Shown: piece by piece, positions 9,777 to 18,681 of the stretch
Layout of the letters: each line of letters opens with the position of its first letter
Numbering within the stretch: the stretch's first letter is position 1
Assembly (NCBI RefSeq): GCF_008932295.1
Contig: NZ_WBWA01000003.1
Location: 124,001-188,000 of the forward strand
From: Brucella tritici
Lineage (GTDB): Bacteria > Pseudomonadota > Alphaproteobacteria > Rhizobiales > Rhizobiaceae
DNA: 64,000 nucleotides
Direction of reading: 5' to 3'
The notes under the pieces: model-generated
What the model was told of the DNA's origin: nothing
Seen by the model: the letters and a program-made list of their open reading frames with translations, nothing else
Database searches by the model: none
Translations under genes and position numbers: made by a program

Positions 9777-11054
9777 ATGACGAAAATCACTGACCTGCGC
9801 GTCTTCGACCTGCGTTTCCCGACTTCGCAAAGTCTGGACGGCTCGGATGCCATGAACCCGGACCCGGATTATTCGGCGGCCTATGTCATCCTCGATACGG
9901 ATGACACGTCGTTGAAGGGCCACGGCCTCACCTTCACCATCGGACGCGGCAACGACATTTGCTGTCAGGCGATTCTCGCCATGCGCCATCTGGTCGTGGG
10001 TTCCTCGATGGATGATTTCCTCGCGGCCCCCGGCAAGTTCTGGCGCTACCTGACCGGCGACAGCCAGCTGCGCTGGATCGGCCCGGACAAGGGCGCGATG
10101 CACCTCGCCACCGGCGCTGTCGTCAACGCCTTCTGGGACCTGTCTGCAAAGCAGGCTGGCAAGCCGGTATGGCGGCTTGTGGCCGACATGTCGCCGGAAG
10201 AAATCGCCGACATTGTCGATTATCGCTATCTCACCGATGCGCTGACGCGTGACGAGGCTCTTGCGATCCTCCGCAAGGCGGAAGCTGGCAAGGCGGAACG
10301 TATCGCCACGCTCGAAGCGGAAGGCTATGCCTGCTACACGACGTCGGCTGGCTGGCTCGGCTATGACGACGACAAGTTGCGCCGTCTTTGCCAGGAAGCC
10401 ATCGATGAAGGTTTCGACCACGTCAAGATGAAGGTCGGCCGCGATCTCGAAGACGATATCCGCCGCCTGACCATTGCGCGCGAAGTGATCGGTCCCGACC
10501 GTTATCTGATGATCGACGCCAATCAGGTCTGGGAGGTCGATCAGGCCATCGAATGGGTCAACAAGCTAGCCTTCTCGAAGCCGTTCTTCATTGAAGAACC
10601 GACCAGCCCGGACGATGTTGCAGGCCATCGCAAGATTCGTCAGGCCATTGGCGACGTGAAGGTTGCGACTGGCGAAATGTGCCAGAACCGCATCATGTTC
10701 AAGCAGTTCATCGCGGAAGGCGCCATCGACATCGTTCAGATCGACTCGTGCCGCATGGGCGGACTGAACGAAGTTCTGGCCGTGCTGCTGATGGCTGCGA
10801 AGTTCGGCAAGCCGGTCTGGCCGCATGCGGGCGGCGTTGGCCTGTGCGAATATGTGCAGCATCTGTCGATGATCGACTATGTGGCCGTTTCAGGCACCAA
10901 GGAAGGCCGTGTGATCGAATATGTCGATCATCTGCATGAGCACTTCATCGACCCATGCGTGATCAAGGACGCGGCCTATATGCCGCCGTCGCTGCCGGGC
11001 TTTTCGATCGAGATGAAGCCGCAGTCGATTGCGGAATATACGTTCAAGGGTTGA
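9777..11054 (+). CDS. L-fuconate dehydratase
   Basis: The 425-residue protein belongs to the fuconate dehydratase branch of the enolase superfamily. It has the long capping domain (SLDGSDAMNPDPDYSAAYV), the TTSAGWLGY insertion typical of this branch, the KxK base (VKMKVG), metal ligands in MIDANQ, FIEEPT and TGEM, and the barrel-end histidine in WPHAGGVGLCEY. It removes water from L-fuconate to give 2-keto-3-deoxy-L-fuconate. Start 9777 fits the normal N terminus (MTKITDLRVFDLRFPTS). It is the last gene of the operon and is followed by a terminator. Confidence 0.88.
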   Translation: MTKITDLRVFDLRFPTSQSLDGSDAMNPDPDYSAAYVILDTDDTSLKGHGLTFTIGRGNDICCQAILAMRHLVVGSSMDDFLAAPGKFWRYLTGDSQLRWIGPDKGAMHLATGAVVNAFWDLSAKQAGKPVWRLVADMSPEEIADIVDYRYLTDALTRDEALAILRKAEAGKAERIATLEAEGYACYTTSAGWLGYDDDKLRRLCQEAIDEGFDHVKMKVGRDLEDDIRRLTIAREVIGPDRYLMIDANQVWEVDQAIEWVNKLAFSKPFFIEEPTSPDDVAGHRKIRQAIGDVKVATGEMCQNRIMFKQFIAEGAIDIVQIDSCRMGGLNEVLAVLLMAAKFGKPVWPHAGGVGLCEYVQHLSMIDYVAVSGTKEGRVIEYVDHLHEHFIDPCVIKDAAYMPPSLPGFSIEMKPQSIAEYTFKG

Positions 11055-11081
11055 GAGCCAGTTTCTCGATGGTAAAAAGCG

Positions 11082-11108
11082 AAAGCCGCGCTGGAAAGCG
11101 CGGCTTTT
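11082..11108 (+). terminator. Rho-independent terminator of the sugar operon
   Basis: A perfect 11-bp stem (AAAGCCGCGCT and its complement) closes on a GGAA tetraloop and ends in TTTT. It lies 28 bases after the fuconate dehydratase stop. Confidence 0.9.
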
Positions 11109-11115
11109 GTGTTTC

Positions 11116-11219
11116 GAGCGCATCCCGAAAAGTGTGAAACGGCTTTCGGGTATGATGCGCGTTAAAACAAGCAGTTAGAGCGCCGATCTGATTCAATCAG
11201 ATCGAAACGCGCTCTAAAG
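11116..11219. repeat. Bru-RS-like intergenic repeat, copy 1
   Basis: This ~104-bp element starts GAGCGCATCCCGAAAAGTGT, includes the dyad CGATCTGATT-CAATCAGATCG, and ends at the CGCGCTCTAAAG border. A second copy in the opposite orientation is at 18332-18430, with high identity over its length. It resembles the palindromic Bru-RS repeats of Brucellaceae. Its right edge supplies the stop codon of the DMT-family gene (11214-11216). Confidence 0.8.
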
Positions 11220-11654
11220 AAAGCGGATCATCAACGCGCCGGAAAGCAACAGAACCGCACCGGCAATGCGTCCCGCAGTGATTTCACGCACCGCAACGCC
11301 CATGAAGCCGATGCGGTCAGCAGCCAGCCCGGCCATCAATTGCCCCGCAACAGCAAGCCCCATCACGGCAGCAGCCCCGATGCGTGGCGTCAGCAACACG
11401 GATGCGGTCACATAGATACAGCCAAGCGCACCGCCAGCCACGAACAGCCAGCCCGCAGGCACGTTGAACGCTGGCATTGCACCCGTCGCGCGTGCGGTGA
11501 TTCCGGCGATGACAGCAAGGATGACAGCGCCAGAAAGGAACGAAATCGCAGCAGCCGTTACAGGCGATCCCAATCCACGGGCCAGGGCCGCATTGATGGG
11601 CGCCTGAATAGCAATACAGGCACCGGAAAGGATGCCGAACAACGTCCAGAGCAT
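11214..11654 (-). CDS. DMT-superfamily transporter, DUF606/YdcZ family
   Basis: The 146-residue membrane protein has about five hydrophobic helices with GXXXA-type small-residue patterns (MLWTLFGILSGACIAIQAPI, then AAISFLSGAVILAVIAG, LFVAGGALGCIYV). It matches the DUF606 group of small exporters of the drug/metabolite superfamily. The substrate is unknown. It converges on the sugar operon, and its final codons run into the Bru-RS-like repeat, suggesting that insertion of the element trimmed or replaced the original 3' end. Confidence 0.8.
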   Translation of the reverse strand: MLWTLFGILSGACIAIQAPINAALARGLGSPVTAAAISFLSGAVILAVIAGITARATGAMPAFNVPAGWLFVAGGALGCIYVTASVLLTPRIGAAAVMGLAVAGQLMAGLAADRIGFMGVAVREITAGRIAGAVLLLSGALMIRFL

Positions 11655-12068
11655 GGAGATTTCCTCGCGTGGTGAAAATTTGGAAGGAACTGGTGGAACG
11701 ATTAGTCCTCGCAGAGGAAAATCGTCAGGTCAATATTTCGATCAAAGTCCACCACACTAGCCGAACAAGCGCAGAGGCCCGAAAAGACAAAGACTATCGC
11801 TATTACTACTGAAGAGATAGATGGTGCCCGGAGGCGGATTCGAACCACCGACACGCGGATTTTCAATCCGCTGCTCTACCAACTGAGCTATCCGGGCATC
11901 CGTAACAAGCAATTTGCTCGTTCGAGGCGGTGTTGGTTCCCGCCGGAAGTGGGTGGGTTATAGCATTAAATTTCGCGCTGTCCAGCACCGTATCGCAATT
12001 TTTATCAGCTTTTCTCACAGTTTCGATAAATAACTGATTTTATTGGAGGAAGCCGCTTTGAGAGAGGC
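11655..12068. other. Spacer containing tRNA-Phe, otherwise without a visible gene
   Basis: Apart from the tRNA-Phe gene the bases 11655-11821 and 11898-12068 show no open reading frame with a ribosome site. The first part is upstream of the DMT gene, the second upstream of the tRNA and downstream of yacG. Short AT-rich tracts in each could hold promoters, but none is clear. Confidence 0.5.
11822..11897 (-). tRNA. tRNA-Phe (anticodon GAA)
   Basis: The reverse strand folds as a full cloverleaf: acceptor GCCCGGA/TCCGGGC, D-arm GCTC-AGTTGGTA-GAGC, anticodon loop TTGAAAA with GAA, T-arm GGTGG-TTCGAAT-CCGCC, and an encoded CCA end. Confidence 0.97.
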
Positions 12069-12284
12069 CTAGTTTCCTTCTTCTTCCTCTTCATCGATCG
12101 GCTTTCCCGGCAATACATAGCTGCCCGACAGCCAGCGATTGAGATCGATGCTTTTACAGCGTGGCGAACAGAACGGGTAGGATTCGCGCGATGAAGGCTT
12201 TCCGCATTCCGGGCAGGGGCGCGTCGGGCGCAATGGCGTCACTCGTGCACCTGCGGCTGCCGATATGTCCTTCTTGTCACTCAT
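12069..12284 (-). CDS. yacG: DNA gyrase inhibitor YacG (zinc-binding)
   Basis: The 71-residue protein has the YacG zinc finger CPECGKP...[14 protein letters not shown] with four cysteines and an acidic C-terminal tail (IDEEEEEGN). Family members bind the GyrB subunit and block DNA binding. It follows maf by 8 bases, the usual alphaproteobacterial arrangement. Confidence 0.93.
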   Translation of the reverse strand: MSDKKDISAAAGARVTPLRPTRPCPECGKPSSRESYPFCSPRCKSIDLNRWLSGSYVLPGKPIDEEEEEGN

Positions 12285-12292
12285 GCCTGTTC

Positions 12293-12919
12293 TCAGACTT
12301 TCCCGCTATTCCAGTTAGCGTAAACCGGGTAGTCGACATCGCTCAGCAGGCTTATGGTTTCCTGCAGCGGCAATCCCACGACGTTTGTATAGGACCCGAC
12401 CAGCTTCACGACGAAACTGCCCGCCAGTCCCTGGATTGCATAGCCGCCCGCTTTACCGCGCCATTCTCCAGACGAGAGATAGGCGTCTATCTGCTGGCGG
12501 GATAACCGCTCGAAACGCAGGCGTGTTTCAACCAGTGTCTGGCGCAAATTCCCGTTCGGCAAGACAAGGCTCACACCTGTGAAGACCTTGTGAGAACGCC
12601 CGGAAAGCAACCTTAGACATTCTCGGGCTTCGTCGGCACTCTCCGTTTTGGGGAGAATGCGCCGACCGACGGCCACGACAGTATCGGCTGCAAGCATAAA
12701 GGCGCCAGCGAAATTCGCATCGTCCTTCAACTGCTCCTGTGCCTTGCGTGCCTTTTCCCGCGACAGACGTCGCGCCAGCGAGCGCGGGTGTTCCGCGCGC
12801 TGCGGCGTTTCATCTATATCAGCCGGATGAATGTGGTCCGGTTCGATGCCTGCCTGCCCCAGAAGCTCGATCCTGCGTGGAGAACCGGAGGCAAGAACCA
12901 GCTTGTGTTGCGCGCTCAT
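12293..12919 (-). CDS. maf: Maf-like nucleotide pyrophosphatase
   Basis: The 208-residue protein shows the Maf signature: LASGSPRR at residues 10-17, the LAADTVV motif near 75-81 and [12 protein letters not shown]. These enzymes hydrolyse non-canonical or damaged nucleoside triphosphates and were first linked with septum inhibition. It sits between infA and yacG, with 34 and 8 bases of spacing. Confidence 0.93.
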   Translation of the reverse strand: MSAQHKLVLASGSPRRIELLGQAGIEPDHIHPADIDETPQRAEHPRSLARRLSREKARKAQEQLKDDANFAGAFMLAADTVVAVGRRILPKTESADEARECLRLLSGRSHKVFTGVSLVLPNGNLRQTLVETRLRFERLSRQQIDAYLSSGEWRGKAGGYAIQGLAGSFVVKLVGSYTNVVGLPLQETISLLSDVDYPVYANWNSGKV

Positions 12920-12953
12920 CGAATAGACATTTCCTGGAACGGGAACGGATTGC

Positions 12954-13172
12954 TTACTTGAAGCGGTAGGTGATGCGGCCCTTGGTCAGATCGTAAGGGG
13001 TCATCTCAACCAGAACCTTGTCGCCAGCCAGAACGCGGATGCGATTCTTGCGCATACGGCCTGCCGTATGGGCGATGATTTCATGTTCGTTCTCGAGCTT
13101 CACGCGGAACATAGCATTCGGCAGCAGTTCCGTAACAACACCCGGAAATTCTAGGACTTCTTCTTTCGCCAT
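12954..13172 (-). CDS. infA: Translation initiation factor IF-1
   Basis: The 72-residue S1-fold protein ([20 protein letters not shown], then [24 protein letters not shown] strands) is full length. It binds the A site of the 30S subunit with IF-2 and IF-3. A separate promoter may lie in the 114-base gap upstream, as the distance to the phosphatase gene is larger than others in the run. Confidence 0.97.
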   Translation of the reverse strand: MAKEEVLEFPGVVTELLPNAMFRVKLENEHEIIAHTAGRMRKNRIRVLAGDKVLVEMTPYDLTKGRITYRFK

Positions 13173-13286
13173 GCGATACCTGTTTCTTTCTTTGATAAAA
13201 TGCCGCTCTCGAGCGGTCTTTAGGTCGGAATTTGCGCGGAACCTATATGATTAGGCGGCATTTGTGAACAACGGAATTCCGTGAAC

Positions 13287-13775
13287 TCAATGCTCATTAA
13301 AACGCTGCATGATTTGCCGCTTCAGACGGTCCCGCACATCGCGATACGCCGCCATGATCTGGCTTCGGCTGCCGGTTACCAAGGTCGGGTCCGGCGTCGG
13401 CCAATATTCGACATCAACCGAGAACCCCCGCATTCGCTCCAGCACAGTATGGTGGGCAAGTGGTGTCAGCGTTACAATCAGGTCGAAATAGCCATCAGCA
13501 AGTTCTTCGAGGCCACGCGGTTGCCGGTTATCAAGCGACAAGCCTTCTTCCTGAAGGACAGCATCGACAAACGGATCACGTTCGCCCCGTTTCACACCTG
13601 CAGAAGCTACATAAATATTGGGTGGCAGGGCCTGTCTTGCAAGCAATTCCGCCATGGGGGAACGAATTGCATTCTTGCCGCAGACAAAAAGCAGGGACTT
13701 GGGCAGGCTCGGTTTGTGATCTTCGTCGCCGTCGGCGCCAAAATTTACGGGAGGGGCATCGGTGATGACCATCAA
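13287..13775 (-). CDS. Low-molecular-weight phosphotyrosine phosphatase family protein
   Basis: The 162-residue protein has the CX5R loop near its start (LLFVCGKNAIRSPMAE) and the late Asp-Pro acid segment (WPTPDPTL). The family includes LMW protein tyrosine phosphatases and arsenate reductases; the second redox cysteines of arsenate reductases are not visible. A ~25-residue N-terminal extension precedes the core. Start may be 13775 or 13772. It follows UPF0262 by 3 bases. Confidence 0.85.
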   Translation of the reverse strand: MMVITDAPPVNFGADGDEDHKPSLPKSLLFVCGKNAIRSPMAELLARQALPPNIYVASAGVKRGERDPFVDAVLQEEGLSLDNRQPRGLEELADGYFDLIVTLTPLAHHTVLERMRGFSVDVEYWPTPDPTLVTGSRSQIMAAYRDVRDRLKRQIMQRFNEH

Positions 13776-13778
13776 TGA

Positions 13779-14261
13779 TCAGCCTCTCCAGTGCAGGACG
13801 CAGACAAGTGTGAAAAGCCGCCGTGCCGTGTTGAAATCAACCTCGATCTTGCCCTGCAACCTGTTCTGGAGCGTTTGCGATCCTTCATTGTGAAGGCCGC
13901 GCCGTCCCATGTCGATTGCTTCGATCTTGCTTGGCGTGGCCGACCGGATCGCCTGATAATAGCTTTCGCAAATCATGAAATAATCCCGCACGACACGCCG
14001 CAAGGGCGTGAGCGAGAGAATATGGGTCGCGACGTCTTCACCGGCTTCCCGGGTAATGGCGAAGATCAGCCGTGATTCCATCAATGAAAGCTTCAGACGA
14101 TAAGGTCCTCCCGTCTCGTCTCCGATCGGGTGGAAGGAATTTTCTTCGATAAGGTCAAAAATGGCCACCGCACGTTCATGCTCGACGTCAGGTGTCGAGC
14201 GCCCGATGGATTCATCGAGCTCGACGTCAACAAGGCGCGCATTTGGAACAGCGGCAGTCAT
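13779..14261 (-). CDS. UPF0262 family protein
   Basis: The 160-residue protein is a conserved alphaproteobacterial protein of unknown function, found beside hisD. It carries the typical stretches [19 protein letters not shown] and [21 protein letters not shown]. It is 6 bases after hisD and 3 bases before the phosphatase gene, so it is probably cotranscribed with both. Confidence 0.88.
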   Translation of the reverse strand: MTAAVPNARLVDVELDESIGRSTPDVEHERAVAIFDLIEENSFHPIGDETGGPYRLKLSLMESRLIFAITREAGEDVATHILSLTPLRRVVRDYFMICESYYQAIRSATPSKIEAIDMGRRGLHNEGSQTLQNRLQGKIEVDFNTARRLFTLVCVLHWRG

Positions 14262-14267
14262 GTCACC

Positions 14268-15560
14268 TCATAGATTCAGCCGGATAGCGACAGACTGTGC
14301 GTGTGCGTCAAGGCCTTCGGCGCGGGCAATCTCGATTGCCGCAGGTCCGAGCACACGCAGTTGATCAGGGCCGAGTTTGAGAAGCGAGGTTCGTTTCATG
14401 TAATCGAGAACCGACAAGCCGGATGAAAAACGTGCCGAGCGCGCCGTCGGCAGAACGTGGTTACAGCCGCCGACATAATCGCCGATCACTTCCGGCGTAT
14501 AACCGCCGATGAAGATCGATCCTGCATTGCGGATTTTTGGCAGCAAGGCTTCCGGATCTGCTGTGGCGATTTCCAGATGCTCGGCTGCAATGCGATTGGC
14601 AAGCGGGATGGCTGCCTCGAAATCCTCGACCAGAATAACCGCGCCGAAATCGCGCCAGCTCGCGGCTGCAGTTTGCGCGCGCGGAAGGTTGCGGAGCTGC
14701 CGTTCAACAGCTTCTTCGACAGCCTGTGCGAGCGCTTCATCATTGGTCATGAGGATCGATTGCGCCGCTGTATCGTGCTCCGCCTGGGCAAGGAGGTCGG
14801 CGGCGATCCAGTCGGGATTGTTGTCCTTGTCGGCAATGACCAGCACTTCCGACGGGCCAGCGATCATGTCGATGCCGACCGTGCCGAAGACAATACGCTT
14901 GGCGGCCGCAACATAGGCATTGCCGGGGCCGACGATCTTGGCAACGGGACGAATTGTTTCGGTGCCATAGGCGAGGGCCGCGATAGCCTGCGCGCCGCCG
15001 ACACGGTAGATTTCCGAAACGCCAGCCAGACGTGCTGCCACCAGAACCAATGGATTGAGAATGCCATCGGGTGCCGGAACCACCATGACAATGCGTTCTA
15101 CGCCTGCCACCTTGGCAGGAACGGCGTTCATCAATACGGAACTTGGGTAGCTTGCCGTGCCGCCCGGAACATAGAGCCCCACAGCTTCGATAGCTGTCCA
15201 GCGCGAGCCGAGTTCGACGCCGAGCGCATCCGTATAACGATCATCCTTGGGAAGCTGCCGTGCATGGTGCTTCTCGATGCGCTCGTGAGCAAGCTTCAGC
15301 GCTTCGATCGTCGACGCCGGGGCTGTGTCGAATGCGGCATCGATTTCAGCTTCAGTGACCGCGATTCCGGTTTTATCGAGATCGATCCGGTCAAAGCGAC
15401 GGGAGTAGTCGATGAGCGCGCTGTCGCCTTCGCGCCGCACCCGCTCAACGATCTCGCGGGCCGCACGATCGACATCCTCGGACGCCTCGCGTTTACTGGC
15501 CAGAAATGTCGCGAAATTACTCTCGAAATCGGGATCGGTTTGTCTGAGCGTCTTGACCAC
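14268..15560 (-). CDS. hisD: Histidinol dehydrogenase
   Basis: The 430-residue enzyme performs the last two steps of histidine synthesis, histidinol to histidine with 2 NAD+. The signature IAGPSEVLVIADKDNNPDW, the catalytic Glu-His in AEHLEI and the zinc ligands in GDYVGGCNHVLPT are all present. Length is normal for the family. It heads a run of minus-strand genes after a 176-base spacer. Confidence 0.97.
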   Translation of the reverse strand: MVKTLRQTDPDFESNFATFLASKREASEDVDRAAREIVERVRREGDSALIDYSRRFDRIDLDKTGIAVTEAEIDAAFDTAPASTIEALKLAHERIEKHHARQLPKDDRYTDALGVELGSRWTAIEAVGLYVPGGTASYPSSVLMNAVPAKVAGVERIVMVVPAPDGILNPLVLVAARLAGVSEIYRVGGAQAIAALAYGTETIRPVAKIVGPGNAYVAAAKRIVFGTVGIDMIAGPSEVLVIADKDNNPDWIAADLLAQAEHDTAAQSILMTNDEALAQAVEEAVERQLRNLPRAQTAAASWRDFGAVILVEDFEAAIPLANRIAAEHLEIATADPEALLPKIRNAGSIFIGGYTPEVIGDYVGGCNHVLPTARSARFSSGLSVLDYMKRTSLLKLGPDQLRVLGPAAIEIARAEGLDAHAQSVAIRLNL

Positions 15561-15736
15561 GCTTCTGTTCCTTCAAATATGCTTTGCCAGATTGGCGTCC
15601 GGCTGACGAAAGACGGTTTTGTAGAACCCTCTCCTATGCCAGGGCGCTGAGATGCTGACGCTATCCAGGCCCTGAAAATGCTCAATCGCCGCACGGGCTT
15701 ACCAAACCGCGATGATTCAGCTCATCCAGGTTTGGG

Positions 15737-16171
15737 CTAGACGTTATGGCGAGGCAGTGATTCAGTTTCCCATGCCGCGCCAAGGTCCGTCATTTGCGCT
15801 TCGATACATTCCACTTCAAGACGGATAGCCGCATTTGCCGAAAAAGTCAGTTCTATTGTTCCGGCAGGTGCTTCACTGGTCATGAACTGAATGGCCATCA
15901 GGGAAAGCACTTCATCCGGCTTCTGGCGATCAATGCCGACTGCCTTGGCTGCAATCACGCGATTGAAGTGCAGGGCGGTGCGCCTGCGCTGATATTGCGG
16001 CTTGCGCAGGAATTTCGGCTTGCTTTCCTCCCAGACAAAACGATTTGCCGTCAGGACGAAGCGCTTCTCGTTTCCGAGATACTGAAGGTCGGATACTTTC
16101 AAAACTGCGTCCTGAAGATGAGCGGACAGGACCTGCAAATCCTCCTCATCCAGCGCCACAAGCTTCAACAT
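15737..16171 (-). CDS. DUF2948 family protein
   Basis: The 144-residue product is a conserved alphaproteobacterial protein of unknown function, usually located between murA and hisD. Residues LKLVALDEEDLQVLSAHLQD at the start are typical. GGAG lies 7 bases before ATG 16171 and only 1 base before the alternative ATG 16177, so 16171 is chosen. No signal peptide or membrane segment is seen. Confidence 0.85.
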   Translation of the reverse strand: MLKLVALDEEDLQVLSAHLQDAVLKVSDLQYLGNEKRFVLTANRFVWEESKPKFLRKPQYQRRRTALHFNRVIAAKAVGIDRQKPDEVLSLMAIQFMTSEAPAGTIELTFSANAAIRLEVECIEAQMTDLGAAWETESLPRHNV

Positions 16172-16269
16172 ATCCATACTCCAGCACCACTTTCCATTGT
16201 CGGCCAATAACTGTTCCCGGCGAACCAAAAATCAATCGCCCGCGCGGCCAATTATCAACTTGGCATGTC

Positions 16270-16304
16270 AAGGCAAAAAAATCGACAGGCTTTTCAAGCC
16301 TGTC
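16270..16304 (-). terminator. Second terminator between murA and DUF2948 gene
   Basis: Perfect 9-bp stem GACAGGCTT/AAGCCTGTC (16284-16304) with a 3-base loop. On the minus strand it is followed by GATTTTTTTG, giving a good T-run. It works as a back-up to the murA terminator. Confidence 0.8.
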
Positions 16305-16336
16305 TTTCGTCGATTGGAATCTTTAGCGCAGCGCAA

Positions 16337-16368
16337 GAAAAAGCCGGAGCACTGAATGTCACTCCGGC
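16337..16368 (-). terminator. Terminator of murA
   Basis: On the minus strand GCCGGAG (16368-16362) pairs with CTCCGGC (16349-16343) and is followed by TTTTTCTT. It begins 9 bases after the murA stop. Confidence 0.85.
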
Positions 16369-16377
16369 CTGGTCCGA

Positions 16378-17667
16378 TCAGCCACTGATACGTTCTACTG
16401 TCGCGCCGCAGCGGGACAGTTTTTCTTCCAGACGCTCAAAGCCGCGATCCAGATGATACACGCGGTTGACCAGGGTCTCGCCCTCAGCGGCAAGGCCGGC
16501 GATCACAAGCGAAACCGAGGCCCGAAGATCGGTTGCCATTACCTGTGCGCCTTTCAGGCGTTCCACGCCTTCGACGGTAGCAGTCTGGCCGGACAGGGAG
16601 ATTTTTGCGCCAAGACGTGCCAGTTCCTGCACATGCATGAAGCGATTTTCAAAAATGGTTTCGGTGATGCGCGACGTTCCCTTTGCCTTGGTCATCAGGC
16701 CCATGAACTGCGCCTGCAAATCGGTCGGGAAACCGGGGAAAGGGTCTGTAGTAACGTCAACAGGGTGAATACCGTGGCCGTTGCGGACAACGCGAAGACC
16801 GCTATTGGTCTCGGTGATTTCAGCGCCAGCCTGTCGCAGCGTTTCAAGAGCGGCGGAAAGCTGGCTTTCCTGTGCGCCTTCCAGAAGCACGTCACCACCG
16901 GTCATGGCGACGGCCATGGCATAGGTTCCAGCTTCGATACGGTCTGGAATAACACGGACGCGCGCGCCCGACAGGTTGGTGACCCCATCGATATGGATGG
17001 TGCCGGTTCCGGCGCCGGTGATCTTGGCGCCCATTGCATTGAGGCAGTCGGCGAGATTGACGACTTCCGGTTCGCGAGCGGCATTCTCGATGACGGTTTC
17101 GCCCTTGGCGAGTGCTGCTGCCATCAGCATGACATGGGTTGCGCCGACGGAGACCTTCGGGAACTTGTAACGCGCGCCGACGAGACCGTTCCTGGCCTTT
17201 GCCTTGGCATAGCCGTTTTCGATTTCGATGTCGGCTCCAAGAGCTAATAGAGCTTCGAGGAGAAGATCGACCGGGCGCGTTCCGATGGCGCAGCCGCCCG
17301 GCAGGGAAACATTTGCTTCGCCCATGCGCGCGAGAAGAGGCGCAATCACCCAGAAACTCGCACGCATCTTGGAAACGAGTTCATAAGGTGCCGTCGTGGT
17401 GACGATATTGCGGGCAGTGAAATGGATCGTGCGCGAATAGGCTCCATCCTGATGCTCACGACGGCCATTGACCGAATAATCGACGCCATGATTGCTGAGG
17501 ATGCGGATCAACTGTTCGACGTCGGCCAGATGCGGCACATTTTCGAGCGTCAGCGTATCGTCGGTCAGAAGCGAGGCGATCATCAACGGCAGAGCGGCGT
17601 TTTTTGCGCCGGAAATTGGAATGATGCCGTTGAGCTTGTTGCCGCCAACGATTTTGATGCGATCCAT
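16378..17667 (-). CDS. murA: UDP-N-acetylglucosamine 1-carboxyvinyltransferase
   Basis: The 429-residue enzyme transfers enolpyruvate from PEP to UDP-GlcNAc, the first committed step of peptidoglycan synthesis. The fosfomycin-target cysteine is present (C126 in [12 protein letters not shown]), as are the N-terminal [17 protein letters not shown] strand and the C-terminal [12 protein letters not shown] end. Full length. Two terminators in series separate it from the next gene downstream. Confidence 0.97.
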   Translation of the reverse strand: MDRIKIVGGNKLNGIIPISGAKNAALPLMIASLLTDDTLTLENVPHLADVEQLIRILSNHGVDYSVNGRREHQDGAYSRTIHFTARNIVTTTAPYELVSKMRASFWVIAPLLARMGEANVSLPGGCAIGTRPVDLLLEALLALGADIEIENGYAKAKARNGLVGARYKFPKVSVGATHVMLMAAALAKGETVIENAAREPEVVNLADCLNAMGAKITGAGTGTIHIDGVTNLSGARVRVIPDRIEAGTYAMAVAMTGGDVLLEGAQESQLSAALETLRQAGAEITETNSGLRVVRNGHGIHPVDVTTDPFPGFPTDLQAQFMGLMTKAKGTSRITETIFENRFMHVQELARLGAKISLSGQTATVEGVERLKGAQVMATDLRASVSLVIAGLAAEGETLVNRVYHLDRGFERLEEKLSRCGATVERISG

Positions 17668-17882
17668 GCTGTGTCACCTTCTGGGCCGATACCTTGCCCG
17701 ATAAATTTCACCAAATCCGGCAGCCAATACGGCGCGGTGGTGTTGCGTCATGAAATTACGAGTCTTGCGGCCAAATTACGTCAAATACGAATCACAATAG
17801 GACGACATCGCTGCGAAGAACAGAAATGAGCTTTTACCGCAGAGCCCCCCTATCTTCAAGGAAGGCTTTGATGGTGCGATTC
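17668..17882. other. Intergenic region upstream of murA
   Basis: These 215 bases carry no supported gene. They should contain the murA promoter and the 3' end of the small basic-protein transcript. No clear terminator is visible. Confidence 0.5.
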
Positions 17883-18062
17883 TCAGTCGGTGTCGTCGCT
17901 GGCAGCGGTGATGCCGTCGTTTCGTTCATCCGCTTCGCCCGCGCGACGCGATCTGGATTGGGCTTTGCGGCGCATCAGATTCGCGCGCAACTCCTCGGCC
18001 CGGCGCTTTTTGCGCTGGTCCGATTGGGTTTGTTTCTCTTTGTTGGTCGTATTTTCGCTCAT
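17883..18062 (-). CDS. Small conserved basic protein (59 aa), function unknown
   Basis: An open frame on the minus strand starts at ATG 18062 and ends with TGA at 17883-17885. The product opens MSENTTNKEKQTQSDQRKKR, continues as an Arg/Lys-rich helix (AEELRANLMRRKAQSRSRR) and has an acidic end (AASDDTD). The frame has the codon use of neighbouring genes and lies in the same orientation as murA. Small proteins with this pattern occur near murA in Rhizobiales. It might bind nucleic acid. No membrane segment. Confidence 0.7.
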   Translation of the reverse strand: MSENTTNKEKQTQSDQRKKRRAEELRANLMRRKAQSRSRRAGEADERNDGITAASDDTD

Positions 18063-18209
18063 GGCGGTCTTCTACTACGGGAAAAAGGGCCGGAAAAGCT
18101 GCTTTCAAATGCGTGTCCGGCAGATTTCCACATTATGTGAAAAGAAATGCAATTGCTTGCTTGCGATTTGCGTAATGATGTGGCAGAAGTCCGCCGCACT
18201 CAAGAGATT

Positions 18210-18284
<75 letters not shown>

Positions 18285-18331
18285 TTATTCCCCGATAGAA
18301 TCCAGAAACTGGCCTCGCCGTGCTTTCATGA

Positions 18332-18430
18332 GAGAGCGTTTCGATCAGATTGAATCAGATCGGCGATCTAATCATTTGTTGTGACGCGCATCTCTTCCGA
18401 AAGCCGTTTCACATTTTTCGGGATGCGCCC
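18332..18430. repeat. Bru-RS-like intergenic repeat, copy 2 (inverted relative to copy 1)
   Basis: This ~99-bp element is the reverse complement of the repeat at 11116-11219 with a limited number of substitutions; both share the GATCAGATTGAATCAGATCG-type dyad at one end and CCGTTTCACA-TTTTCGGGATGCGC-type sequence at the other. It lies in the spacer after tRNA-Thr. The rest of 18285-18681 shows no gene with ribosome site. Confidence 0.8.
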
Positions 18431-18681
18431 GAATGGAAAGTGCGTGTGGTTGCTGGTTTGAGATCAGTTGACGCGGGGCTCAATCTCATTGAGCCGCTTT
18501 CTTTCGCCGCCAGTCTTTTCGATGTATACTATTTGCCAGACTGTCAGGCTTTGGCCTGACGAATTGGCGTCACGAAAACCGGATTTATCCGGTGTCCGTG
18601 CGAAAGCCAGAAATTGCGTGCAGGCCATGTCCTGACCGCCATCCTTGCTGTCAGGACTGCCTCACCCGCAGGAGGAGCGTC

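Noticed and set aside
14457..15650. 397-codon plus-strand frame opposite hisD
   Set aside because: The product has no recognisable fold and many Cys/Arg clusters typical of antisense reading; hisD is complete on the minus strand.
17826..18140. Plus-strand 104-codon frame near murA
   Set aside because: It is the antisense of the 59-residue basic protein gene; the minus-strand product has a coherent charged pattern.
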